A stretch of 64,000 nucleotides of DNA from Pararhizobium capsulatum DSM 1112 (GTDB lineage Bacteria; Pseudomonadota; Alphaproteobacteria; Rhizobiales; Rhizobiaceae), in NCBI RefSeq assembly GCF_030814475.1, contig NZ_JAUSVF010000001.1, forward strand, positions 372,001 to 436,000. The letters run 5' to 3'. The position numbers and the translations under genes were made by a program. This document shows, piece by piece, positions 20,980 through 29,309 of the stretch. Numbering within the stretch: position 1 is the first letter of the stretch; the number at the start of each line of letters is the position of its first letter. The notes beneath the pieces are model-generated. The model was given only the letters and a program-made list of their open reading frames with translations, was not told the origin of the DNA and ran no database searches.

Positions 20980-22485
20980 GTGGCAGCACCTTCCTTTATC
21001 GTTCTTTCCCCTGAGGACAACGTCGCCGTGGCGTCAACTGCGCTTGAGGCAGGCGAGCCCTTGGTTGACGGTGTTGTGGCCTCTGGAAGAATCGATGGCG
21101 GCCATAAGGTGGCCATCCGTTCCATTCGGACGGGCGAACCGGTGATCAAATATGGTCAGGCTATCGGCCGTGCGACGGCAGATATCGGTGCCGGCGATCA
21201 CGTACACTCGCACAATCTGGCTTTTGATCAGGATCGGCTTTCCGCCAGCGCTCCCGTGCCTGCGGAGGCGGCGAGTGAAGCGGAGAAGGCCCGAACCTTT
21301 CTCGGCTACCGGCGTGCTGACGGTCGGGCGGCGACGCGCAACTACATCGGCATTATCGCCAGCGTGAACTGTTCCACCACCGTCTGTCGGGCCATTGCGG
21401 AGGCCGCCAACCAGAAGATTCTGCCGCGCTACGAGGGTATCGATGGCTTCGTGCCGATCGTGCACGACCAGGGTTGCGGCATGAGTTCCACGGGCGATGG
21501 CATGAAGAACCTGCACCGTACGCTCGCCGGCTATACCCGCCACGTCAATTTCGGCGGCGTTCTGATGGTCGGGCTCGGTTGCGAGGTCAATCAGCTCACC
21601 CTGTATGGGCAGGCGGGCAGCGGTGAGGGCAAGCGTCATTTCAATATTCAGGATGCGGGCGGATCGCGCCGCGCCGTGGAGAAAGCGCTGGGCGTGCTTG
21701 AGGAAATTGCCGCCGAAATCGGATCGGTGAAGCGGATTCCGATCCCCGTCAGCGAGATCGTCATTGGCCTGCAATGTGGCGGCTCGGACGGCCTGTCGGG
21801 TATCACGGCCAATCCGGCGCTAGGGGTGGCTGTCGATATCTTGGCTGGCGCCGGCGGCACCGCAATTCTCTCGGAGACCTCGGAAATCTATGGCGCCGAA
21901 CATCTGCTGCGCAGTCGGGCCGTCAATGAAGCGGTGGCGCAGAAGCTCGATGGCCTGATCACCTGGTGGGAAGGCTATGCCGAGATGCACGGTGCATCGC
22001 TCGACAACAATCCTTCGCCGGGCAACAAGCGCGGAGGGCTGACGACGATCCTGGAGAAATCCCTGGGCGCCGTCGCCAAGGGGGGACGTTCGCCGCTGAC
22101 GGCGGTCTACAATTACGCCGAACGGGTTAGCGAACGTGGCTTGGTCTTCATGGACACGCCCGGCTACGATCCTGTTTCCGCGACGGGTCAGGTCGCAGGC
22201 GGTGCCAATGTCATCGCTTTCACGACCGGCCGCGGCAGCTGTTTCGGTTCACGACCCGTGCCGTCGATCAAGCTGACGAGCAACACGACGCTCTATCGTG
22301 CAATGGAGGAGGACATGGACATCGACTGCGGTACCATCGCGACGGGCGATGCCACGATCGCTGACATGGGCCGTGCCATCTACGACCTGATCATCGAAAC
22401 CGCTTCAGGCGCCAGGACCAAAAGCGAACTCTTCGGTTATGGCGACAACGAGTTCGTGCCGTGGCACCTCGGCGCAACGTTGTAG
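20980..22485 (+). CDS. UxaA/GarD-type sugar-acid dehydratase (altronate dehydratase family)
   Basis: Predicted to dehydrate an aldonate to a 2-keto-3-deoxy acid. The 501 residues carry an N-terminal SAF domain (about 10-90, ending GAGDHVHSHNLAF). The catalytic region follows: YRRADGRAATRNYIGIIASVNCS, VHDQGCGM, GLGCEVNQ, GLQCGGSDGLSGITANPALG and FTTGRGSCFGSRPVPSIK. The Cys residues are candidate iron ligands. Start GTG 20980 with GGAGGA nine bases upstream. Substrate is not readable from sequence: the AKR and FucU neighbours suggest L-fuconate or a similar acid rather than altronate, since no uronate isomerase is nearby. Confidence 0.88.
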   Translation: MAAPSFIVLSPEDNVAVASTALEAGEPLVDGVVASGRIDGGHKVAIRSIRTGEPVIKYGQAIGRATADIGAGDHVHSHNLAFDQDRLSASAPVPAEAASEAEKARTFLGYRRADGRAATRNYIGIIASVNCSTTVCRAIAEAANQKILPRYEGIDGFVPIVHDQGCGMSSTGDGMKNLHRTLAGYTRHVNFGGVLMVGLGCEVNQLTLYGQAGSGEGKRHFNIQDAGGSRRAVEKALGVLEEIAAEIGSVKRIPIPVSEIVIGLQCGGSDGLSGITANPALGVAVDILAGAGGTAILSETSEIYGAEHLLRSRAVNEAVAQKLDGLITWWEGYAEMHGASLDNNPSPGNKRGGLTTILEKSLGAVAKGGRSPLTAVYNYAERVSERGLVFMDTPGYDPVSATGQVAGGANVIAFTTGRGSCFGSRPVPSIKLTSNTTLYRAMEEDMDIDCGTIATGDATIADMGRAIYDLIIETASGARTKSELFGYGDNEFVPWHLGATL

Positions 22486-22510
22486 GGTCTGGGAATGGCG
22501 GGGAGGAAAT

Positions 22511-23530
22511 ATGAAAACGAGACAGATCGGCAAGACCGGGCTCCATGTTACCGAATACAGCTTCGGCACGGCGGCACTGGGCGGGCTTTACCGGACCTGC
22601 CCCCGCGAAAGCGCCATGGAGACGCTTCAGGCTGCCTGGGATGCCGGCCTCCGCTATTTCGATACCGCGCCCTACTACGGACTGGGTCTGGCCGAGCGAC
22701 GGACGGGAGACTTTCTGCGCGACAAGCCGCGCGACAGCTTCGTGCTCTCAACCAAGGTCGGCCGGCTCTTGCACCCGGTGCCCGACAATGCAGTGCCGGA
22801 TTATTCGTATGTCGATCCGCTCTCCTTCGACGTGACCTATGACTACAGCTACGACGCGATCATGCGTTCTGTCGAGTTCAGCTATGCGCGGCTTGGTCTC
22901 AACCGCATCGATATTCTCTATGTGCACGATATCGGCGCCTATACCCACGGTGCCGCCCGCAACGCCGTCCTCCTTGGCCAGCTTCTCGATTCGGGGCTGA
23001 AGGCTCTGGACGAATTGAAATCGAGTGGGGTCATCTCGGCCTACGGGCTGGGTGTAAATGAAGTTCCTGTTTGCCTCGATGTCATGCGCCAAGCCGATAT
23101 CGACTGCATCTTGCTCGCTGGCCGCTATACCTTGCTGGATCGATCCGCAGTGGCCGAACTCCTGCCGCTTTGCGAGGAAAAAAAGACCTCTGTTGTCGTG
23201 GGCGGCGTTTTCAATTCCGGAATCCTTGCGACGGGACCGGTTGCCGGCTCACATTTCGATTACATGCCGGCCGCGGCAGATGTCCTGGAGAAAGTTGCGG
23301 CTATGGAAGCGGTCGCACAGTTGCAAGGGTTGCCTCTTGCGGCCCCTGCAATCCAGTTTGCCCTGGATCATCCCGCTGTGGCCTCGGTTCTGCTTGGAAC
23401 CGCAAAACCTTCAAGCCTCGTCCGCAACATGGAACTAACGAAGGCCAAGATCAGCTCGGATGATCTTGCGACTTATAGTAATTACACCCTCGTCGCGCCC
23501 GCATTGGGTGAGAATGCTGTTCGCGTATGA
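22511..23530 (+). CDS. Aldo-keto reductase, L-fucose (D-threo-aldose) 1-dehydrogenase-like
   Basis: NAD(P)-dependent oxidoreductase predicted to oxidise the free sugar at C1 to the lactone. The 339 residues start at ATG 22511 after GGGAGGAA (MKTRQIGKTGLHVTEYSFGTAALGG). The AKR tetrad is visible: Asp in RYFDTAPYYG, Tyr in the same motif, Lys in LSTKVGR and His in YVHDIG. The family also includes pyridoxal 4-dehydrogenase, so that activity is an alternative. The gene lies 25 bases after the dehydratase and 27 before fucU, supporting one operon. Confidence 0.87.
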   Translation: MKTRQIGKTGLHVTEYSFGTAALGGLYRTCPRESAMETLQAAWDAGLRYFDTAPYYGLGLAERRTGDFLRDKPRDSFVLSTKVGRLLHPVPDNAVPDYSYVDPLSFDVTYDYSYDAIMRSVEFSYARLGLNRIDILYVHDIGAYTHGAARNAVLLGQLLDSGLKALDELKSSGVISAYGLGVNEVPVCLDVMRQADIDCILLAGRYTLLDRSAVAELLPLCEEKKTSVVVGGVFNSGILATGPVAGSHFDYMPAAADVLEKVAAMEAVAQLQGLPLAAPAIQFALDHPAVASVLLGTAKPSSLVRNMELTKAKISSDDLATYSNYTLVAPALGENAVRV

Positions 23531-23557
23531 CCGACGAGACAAGGAAGGATGAACTGA

Positions 23558-24004
23558 ATGCTGAAGGGAATTCACCCCTTGCTCGGGCCGGAATTGCTGC
23601 ACGCGATCCGCACCATGGGGCATGGTGACGAAATCGTCATTGCGGATGCAAATTTTCCGGCAAGCACCATGGGCCCAAAGGTCGTGCGCGCCGATGGTGT
23701 GGATGCGCTGTCCATAACCGAGGCGGTGCTTGCTCATATGCCGCTGGATACCTTTGTCGACGAGACGGCCTGGCGCATGGAAGTGGTCGGCGACCCGACG
23801 GCGGAGCCGGAAGTCTGTGTGGCGTTCCAGAAACTCGTCCACAAACTGGCGGGCGATTTCAAGGTCGTCCCGATCGAGCGTTTTGCCTTCTATGAGCGTT
23901 CCCGCAAGGCGGCCTATATCGTCGCCACGACCGAGTTCAGGCTCTACGGCAACATCATTTTGAAGAAGGGTGTCGTGCTTCCCGAGGAGCTCTACAAACC
24001 CTGA
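23558..24004 (+). CDS. RbsD/FucU-family sugar mutarotase, FucU-like
   Basis: Interconverts anomers of L-fucose or a similar sugar, feeding the correct anomer to the dehydrogenase. The 148 residues show MLKGIHPLLGPELLHAIRTMGHGDEIVIADANFP with the catalytic His of GHGDE, and the C-terminal YGNIILKKGVV motif. FucU has the longer middle region (DALSITEAVLAHMPLD) seen here, unlike RbsD. Start after AAGGAAGGA. Its presence next to the AKR is the best pointer to a fucose-type substrate. Confidence 0.9.
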   Translation: MLKGIHPLLGPELLHAIRTMGHGDEIVIADANFPASTMGPKVVRADGVDALSITEAVLAHMPLDTFVDETAWRMEVVGDPTAEPEVCVAFQKLVHKLAGDFKVVPIERFAFYERSRKAAYIVATTEFRLYGNIILKKGVVLPEELYKP

Positions 24005-24187
24005 GAGGGAGAGTTATTGGATTAAAAATTCCGATGCTCAGAAAAATAGAACAAATCTACCATTTTTCTGTTGCTTTTCGGATCAGCTGATATAGCCTCG
24101 CTTGCGGGGCGATCGGAGAGAGGAGAACTTCGATCGACGGCACAAGCGATGTCCTGGAGGTTAGGGCATTGCGGCCACTCTGATGTT

Positions 24188-24203
24188 CTATCGATAAAAT
24201 CGG
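24188..24203. promoter_or_regulatory. Candidate regulatory motif upstream of the binding-protein gene
   Basis: CTATCGATAAAATCGG shares the TCGATAAAA core with the repeat at 20919-20935 upstream of the dehydratase. It lies 68 bases before the binding-protein start in a 266-base gap that otherwise shows no gene. Weak but consistent with co-regulation. Confidence 0.35.
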
Positions 24204-24270
24204 ATCATGTGCGCCTGGTGGCCCGATCGAAGGACAGCTGACTTGAGGGCGCTTTGGAGGAGAACAACAC

Positions 24271-25257
24271 ATGACGATCATGAAGCATATCCTGTCGCGC
24301 CGCGCCTTCACGAGCTTGGCCGGCGCAGCCGTCCTTGCAACGATGATGCCCGCTGCATCCTTTGCGCAGGACGTTACCATTCCGATCATCGTCAAGGACA
24401 CGACGTCCTTCTACTGGCAGATCGTTCTGGCTGGCGCCCGCGCGGCCGGCAAGGATCTCGGCGTCAACGTTCCGGAGCTGGGCGCCCAGTCGGAATCCGA
24501 CGTCAACGGCCAGATCAGCATTCTGGAAAACGCCGTCGCTGGCAAGCCGGCTGCCGTTGTCATCTCGCCGACCGAAGCCAAGGCGCTCGGCCAGCCGATC
24601 GATGAAGCTGCCAAGTCCGTTCCGGTGATCGGCATCGACTCCGGCGCTGATTCCAAGGCCTTCAGCTCGTTCCTTACCACCGACAACGTCCAGGGCGGCC
24701 GTATTGCCGCTGATGGCTTGGCGGCTGCGATCAAGGAAGCGACCGGCAAGGAAGAGGGCGAAGTTGCTCTCATCACCAGCCTGCCGGGTGCCGGTTCGCT
24801 TGAGCAGCGCCGCGAAGGCTTCCTCGATCAGATCAAGACCAAGTATCCGGGCCTCAAGCTCATCGCCGACAAGTACGCCGACGGTCAGGCTACTACCGGT
24901 CTCAACATGATGACCGACCTGATCACCGCCAACCCGAACCTTGTCGGCGTCTTCGCGTCGAACCTGATCATGGCTCAGGGCGTTGGCCAGGCGATCTCGG
25001 AAAACAAGCTTGGCGACAAGATCAAGGTCATCGGCTTCGACAGCGATGAAAAGACGGTGTCTTTCCTAAAGGACGGCGCGCTCGCTGGCCTCGTCGTGCA
25101 GGATCCCTATCGCATGGGTTATGACGGCGTGAAGACCGCCCTTGCCGTTTCCAAGGGCCAAAAGGTCGAGGCCAATGTCGATACGGGCGCAAACCTCGTC
25201 ACCAAGGCGAATATGAGCGAGCCGAAGATCGACGCGCTCCTCAACCCGAAGATCTGA
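24271..25257 (+). CDS. Periplasmic sugar-binding protein of a ribose-type ABC importer
   Basis: 328 residues. The signal peptide (MTIMKHILSRRAFTSLAGAAVLATMMPAASFAQ) is followed by a two-lobe Peripla_BP_4 fold. Recognisable parts are TTSFYWQIVLAGARAAGKDLGV, VIGIDSGADSKAFSSFLTTDNVQGG, SLPGAGSLEQRREGF and KVIGFDSDEKTVSFLKDGALAGLVVQDPYRMGYDGV. SRRAF resembles a twin-arginine signal, although Sec export is the norm for this family. Followed by a strong hairpin and then the ATPase gene. Ligand probably a free monosaccharide. Confidence 0.9.
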   Translation: MTIMKHILSRRAFTSLAGAAVLATMMPAASFAQDVTIPIIVKDTTSFYWQIVLAGARAAGKDLGVNVPELGAQSESDVNGQISILENAVAGKPAAVVISPTEAKALGQPIDEAAKSVPVIGIDSGADSKAFSSFLTTDNVQGGRIAADGLAAAIKEATGKEEGEVALITSLPGAGSLEQRREGFLDQIKTKYPGLKLIADKYADGQATTGLNMMTDLITANPNLVGVFASNLIMAQGVGQAISENKLGDKIKVIGFDSDEKTVSFLKDGALAGLVVQDPYRMGYDGVKTALAVSKGQKVEANVDTGANLVTKANMSEPKIDALLNPKI

Positions 25258-25265
25258 AAATGATC

Positions 25266-25297
25266 GCCGCGCCGGTTTGATCCGGCGCGGCTTTCTT
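25266..25297 (+). terminator. Hairpin terminator/attenuator between binding protein and ATPase genes
   Basis: Perfect ten-base stem GCCGCGCCGG / CCGGCGCGGC (25266-25275 and 25282-25291), a six-base loop, then TTTCTTT. Partial read-through would give much more binding protein than ATPase and permease, a common arrangement in ABC importer operons. Confidence 0.85.
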
Positions 25298-25371
25298 TGT
25301 TGACGGCCTGCTTAGGCGGGCTCGCGAAACAGCGGAGGAGACCGCGGTTTCGTCATAGGGAGGCAGCGTTC

Positions 25372-26925
25372 ATGACGAGCTTGGAACAGGTTGCGCATCG
25401 GCACGACGACAGTCCGGTATTGGCCGAGGCAAATCGCGTTCCGCCGGGTTCGCCGATCCTCGAACTCAAGGGGCTTCAGAAGAATTACGGTTACGTGCAG
25501 GCGCTGAAGCCGGCGACGGTCACCTTCCTGGCCGGCGAGATCCACGCCATCGTCGGCGAAAACGGCGCCGGAAAATCAACCCTCATCAAGCTCCTGACCG
25601 GCGTCATCACCCGCACGGCCGGCGAAATCCTCTGGTGCGGCAACTCCGTCGCGCTGGCGACTCCGAACGAGGCGATCGCGCGCGGCATCAATGCCGTACA
25701 TCAGGAAGTGGTGCTTTGCCCTCATTTGAGCGTCGCCGCCAATCTTTTTCTCGGTGACGAGATCAACCGCAACGGTCTGATGCGCAAGCGGCAGATGGAG
25801 AAGATGGCCCAGGCCGTTCTTGACGATCTCGGTTTCCATTTGCCGGCCGCGGCGGTTTTGAGTTCACTCACCATCGGCCAGCAGCAGCTGGTCGCCACCG
25901 CCCGCGCCGCCATGCGCGGCACGCAATTCCTGATCTTCGACGAGCCGACCGCCTATCTCACCCGTCAGGAATCCGCGCAGCTGTTCAAGCTCATCCGCCG
26001 CCTTCAGGGCGAGGGCGTGACCATCGTCTATATCAGCCATCGTATGGAAGAGGTCTTCGAACTGGCCGACCGCGTGTCCGTCCTGCGCGACGGCACCCAT
26101 GTCGGCACGCGCCTTGTGGGCGAGACCAATGAAAACGAGTTGATCGCCCTGATGATCAATCGCTCCATCGAGCAAATCTACCACAAGGAAGAAATTCCGC
26201 TTGGCGAGACCATCCTCGAGGCGCGGGGTTTAAGCGGTCCCGGCTTCGAGAATGTGTCGTTGTCCGTTCGCGCCGGCGAGATCGTCGGGCTCTACGGGCT
26301 GATCGGCGCCGGCCGCAGCGAATTTGCGCTCGGCCTCTATGGCCGCCATTCGACGACATCAGGCGAAATCCACTGGATGGGCAAGAAGGTCGATATCAGG
26401 GACGAGCGCGCGGCCATGGACCTCGGCATTGCCCTCGCGCCGGAAAGCCGCCGCGATCAGGGCCTTTGCCTCAATCTGCCCATCGGCCTCAATATCAATT
26501 TGCCAGTGTTCAAGCGCCTCAGTCGAGGCCCCGTCATCAGCCGCAAGGACGAGGCAGCCAATGCCGACAAGCAGATCCGCGATCTCAGCATCAAGACGCC
26601 CAGCAGGCGGGTGCTGGTCTCCAGCATGTCGGGCGGAAACCAGCAAAAGGTCGTCATCGGCAAATGGCTGAGCCACGGCGCGCGACTTTTCATCTTCGAT
26701 GAGCCGACGGTCGGCGTGGATGTCGGCACCAAGGCGGAAATCTATCGGCTGTTCGCCACGCTGCTGAAGGGGGGTGCGGGCATCATCCTGATCTCCTCCT
26801 ACCTGCCGGAAGTCTACGAACTTGCCGATCGTCTGCATGTCTTCCGCCGCGGCCAGCTGGTCGGCAGCCATGATTTCCACGCCGCATCCCATGAAGACGT
26901 GCTCGCTGAAGCGATCGGCGTCTAA
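25372..26925 (+). CDS. Sugar ABC importer ATPase with two ATP-binding domains (RbsA/MglA-type)
   Basis: 517 residues with duplicated ABC domains. The first has Walker A GENGAGKST, a signature-like LTIGQQQLV and Walker B FLIFDEPTAYLTRQE. The second has a degenerate Walker A (GLIGAGRSE), signature MSGGNQQKVVIGKWL and Walker B LFIFDEPTVGVDVG. The degenerate second P-loop is normal for this family. Start ATG 25372 after GGGAGG. The product energises import with the downstream permease. Confidence 0.93.
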   Translation: MTSLEQVAHRHDDSPVLAEANRVPPGSPILELKGLQKNYGYVQALKPATVTFLAGEIHAIVGENGAGKSTLIKLLTGVITRTAGEILWCGNSVALATPNEAIARGINAVHQEVVLCPHLSVAANLFLGDEINRNGLMRKRQMEKMAQAVLDDLGFHLPAAAVLSSLTIGQQQLVATARAAMRGTQFLIFDEPTAYLTRQESAQLFKLIRRLQGEGVTIVYISHRMEEVFELADRVSVLRDGTHVGTRLVGETNENELIALMINRSIEQIYHKEEIPLGETILEARGLSGPGFENVSLSVRAGEIVGLYGLIGAGRSEFALGLYGRHSTTSGEIHWMGKKVDIRDERAAMDLGIALAPESRRDQGLCLNLPIGLNINLPVFKRLSRGPVISRKDEAANADKQIRDLSIKTPSRRVLVSSMSGGNQQKVVIGKWLSHGARLFIFDEPTVGVDVGTKAEIYRLFATLLKGGAGIILISSYLPEVYELADRLHVFRRGQLVGSHDFHAASHEDVLAEAIGV

Positions 26926-26955
26926 GCAATAAGAATGAAGAGGGAGAACATCTAA

Positions 26956-27930
26956 ATGGCTATCACTCCATCCGATACGGTCGCGGTCGCGCCCCGGCGC
27001 GGGATGAACGTCCTCTTCAGCCTGACGCTGATCGGCCTTCTTCTCTTCCTGTGGATTGCGCTCGGGCTTGGAACGGCAAGCTTCTGGACACCGCTCAACA
27101 TCTCGAACCTGCTGCGCCAGGGGGCGATGACCGCGATCCTCGCCGTCGGTCAGACCTTCGTCATCATCACCGCCGGCATCGACCTTTCCGTGGGCGCAAT
27201 CGTCGGTTTCTCCAGCGTCATCCTCGCCTGGCTGCTGCAGGCCGGCGTGCCCCTCTGGCCGGCGATCGCGTTGACACTGCTCATGGGTGTGGCGATCGGC
27301 GTGTTCCATGGTTTCGGTATCGTCCGCATGGGCCTGCCGCCCTTCATCATCACGCTCGCCACACTGACCTCTCTGCGTGGCATCGGTCTGCTGCTCACCA
27401 ATGGCTCGACGATCTCGATCACCAACGAGGCCTTCACCAATTTTTCCCGCGCCGATTTCCTCGGTATTCCCAGCCTGTTCTGGATGGTCATCTTGGTGGC
27501 GGTGCCGGCCTACATCTTCCTGCATCTCAGCCGCTGGGGTCGCTATCTCTTTGCCGTCGGCTCCAACCGCGAGGCCGCGCGCCTCTCGGGCGTCAATGTC
27601 AACCGCACCATCTACATGGCCTATATCCTGTCGGCGACCTGTGCCGCGTTCGTCGGCGTACTGCTGGCGTCCCGCATCGGAATCGGTAATGCAACGCAGG
27701 CTGAAGGCTGGGAGCTGCAGGCGATTGCCTCCACCGTGATCGGCGGTACCAGCCTCTTCGGCGCGGTCGGCTCGATCCACGGACCACTGATCGGCGCCTT
27801 CATCCTTGCGACGATCAACAACGGCGCCAATCTCCTGAACGTCAACTCGTTCTGGCAGCGCATCATCACCGGTCTGCTGATCATCATCATCGTCTACTTC
27901 GACCAGCTACGCCGCCGCGGCTCACGCTGA
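26956..27930 (+). CDS. Sugar ABC importer permease (RbsC-type)
   Basis: 324 residues, mostly hydrophobic with about eight to ten membrane helices. Family motifs are GQTFVIITAGIDLSVGAIVGFSSV, GLPPFIITLATLTSLRGIGLLLTNG, VGSNREAARLSGVNV and the C-terminal ASTVIGGTSLFGAVGSIHGPLIGAF. It lies 30 bases after the ATPase gene. It would form the homodimeric channel of the importer. Confidence 0.93.
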   Translation: MAITPSDTVAVAPRRGMNVLFSLTLIGLLLFLWIALGLGTASFWTPLNISNLLRQGAMTAILAVGQTFVIITAGIDLSVGAIVGFSSVILAWLLQAGVPLWPAIALTLLMGVAIGVFHGFGIVRMGLPPFIITLATLTSLRGIGLLLTNGSTISITNEAFTNFSRADFLGIPSLFWMVILVAVPAYIFLHLSRWGRYLFAVGSNREAARLSGVNVNRTIYMAYILSATCAAFVGVLLASRIGIGNATQAEGWELQAIASTVIGGTSLFGAVGSIHGPLIGAFILATINNGANLLNVNSFWQRIITGLLIIIIVYFDQLRRRGSR

Positions 27931-27999
27931 AACCAGAATCTGGTCTGTCTGCGCTTCGGACAGGCCCATGCCGCAGGCGGCTGAAAACCGAGGAATGCC

Positions 28000-29019
28000 A
28001 TGAAAGCGGTCCTATGTAACGAGCCGGGGCAGCTTGTCCTTGCCGATGTCCCGGCGCCCGGCGCGGTGCCGGCCGGCTGGGTTCGCCTCGCCGTCAGCCA
28101 TGTCGGTATCTGTGGCACCGACTACCACATCTACGAGGGCAAGCATCCCTTCCTGCAATATCCGCGAATCATGGGGCACGAGATTTCCGCGCGGGTTACT
28201 GAGCCTGGAGAGGGGGTTTCGCTCGAACAAGGCAACCTCGTCATCGTCAATCCTTATATTGCCTGCGGCGATTGCGGCGCATGCCGGAAGGGAAAGCAGA
28301 ACTGCTGTACCAATATCCGCGTTCTCGGGGTCCACACTGATGGCGCCCAATGCGAGGAAATCCTGGTCCCGGAAGAAAATCTTTACCCGGCTGACGGCCT
28401 GTCGCCGGCTGCGGCTGCAACAGTTGAGTTTCTGGCGATCGGTGCTCATGCCGTGCGACGTTCATGCGCACCCAAAGGGTCGCGAGCGCTCGTCATCGGT
28501 GCAGGTCCGATCGGTCTCGGCACGGCCATTTTTTCAAAAATTGCCGGACATGACGTGGCGCTCATGGACACAAGCGGCGAGAGACTTGCCATGGCCGCAA
28601 GCGCCTTCGGCTTCGAAAAAGGCATTCTTGCTGACGACAGGGCAGCAGAAGCCGTCACGGCGGTAACCCAGGGCGATGGTTTCGATGTCGTTTTTGATGC
28701 CACAGGCTATGCCGGTTCGATGGAGCGCTCTTTTGCCTATGTCGCCCATGGTGGCTGCCTTGTGTTCGTCAGCGTCGTCAAGGATGACATCCGCTTCTCC
28801 GATCCCGAGTTTCACAAGAGAGAGATGATGCTGGTCGGCAGCCGGAACGCGACGAAGGAAGACTTCGTTCACGTGGCGGATGCGATCCGTTCCGGACATG
28901 TGCCCGTTGATGCCCTTATCACCCACCGCACAACCCTTGATCGTGTCGTCGATGACTTGCCGCGCTGGGCCAGGGAGAAGACCGGTCTCGTCAAGGCCGT
29001 GATCGAAATCGCGCCGTGA
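28000..29019 (+). CDS. Zinc-dependent alcohol dehydrogenase (MDR superfamily)
   Basis: 339 residues. Catalytic zinc ligands are seen in HVGICGTDYH (Cys) and IMGHEIS (His-Glu); the structural zinc loop is CGDCGACRKGKQNC. The NAD-binding Rossmann motif is VIGAGPIGLGTA. Nearest-looking families are sugar-alcohol or aldonate dehydrogenases such as L-galactonate or sorbitol dehydrogenase. In this locus it might oxidise the 4- or 5-hydroxyl of a 2-keto-3-deoxy acid, or process another sugar. Last gene of the catabolic cluster, 69 bases after the permease. Confidence 0.85.
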   Translation: MKAVLCNEPGQLVLADVPAPGAVPAGWVRLAVSHVGICGTDYHIYEGKHPFLQYPRIMGHEISARVTEPGEGVSLEQGNLVIVNPYIACGDCGACRKGKQNCCTNIRVLGVHTDGAQCEEILVPEENLYPADGLSPAAAATVEFLAIGAHAVRRSCAPKGSRALVIGAGPIGLGTAIFSKIAGHDVALMDTSGERLAMAASAFGFEKGILADDRAAEAVTAVTQGDGFDVVFDATGYAGSMERSFAYVAHGGCLVFVSVVKDDIRFSDPEFHKREMMLVGSRNATKEDFVHVADAIRSGHVPVDALITHRTTLDRVVDDLPRWAREKTGLVKAVIEIAP

Positions 29020-29058
29020 CGCGCTAGCGCGGGGATTACTGTGAGGCGACGGGGATTC

Positions 29059-29072
29059 TTGACAGCTGTCAA
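29059..29072. promoter_or_regulatory. Perfect 14-base palindrome upstream of phaZ
   Basis: TTGACAGCTGTCAA lies 40 bases after the dehydrogenase stop and about 240 bases before phaZ, in a 290-base gap with no gene. It looks like a dimeric regulator operator, but no regulator can be named. Confidence 0.35.
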
Positions 29073-29309
29073 TCGCAGGGATTCCAGTCTGCTCCGCGAG
29101 TTTTGGGCAAGCAACTTCATGGATTGTAAAAGGATCGGTGAAACTCTGCTGTCTCGTGACCAGCAGAGGTCAAAGACTTGCCGGAGAGCAATTGTTGCGT
29201 TGCACAAAAGATGCTAGGCTCGACGTGCCTGTCGATGAACAAGGATCGGACGCTGCCCCCTTTGGTGGCAGCGCAGCCCGATCGGTCGCGGTAACAGGAG
29301 TGTGTTCCG

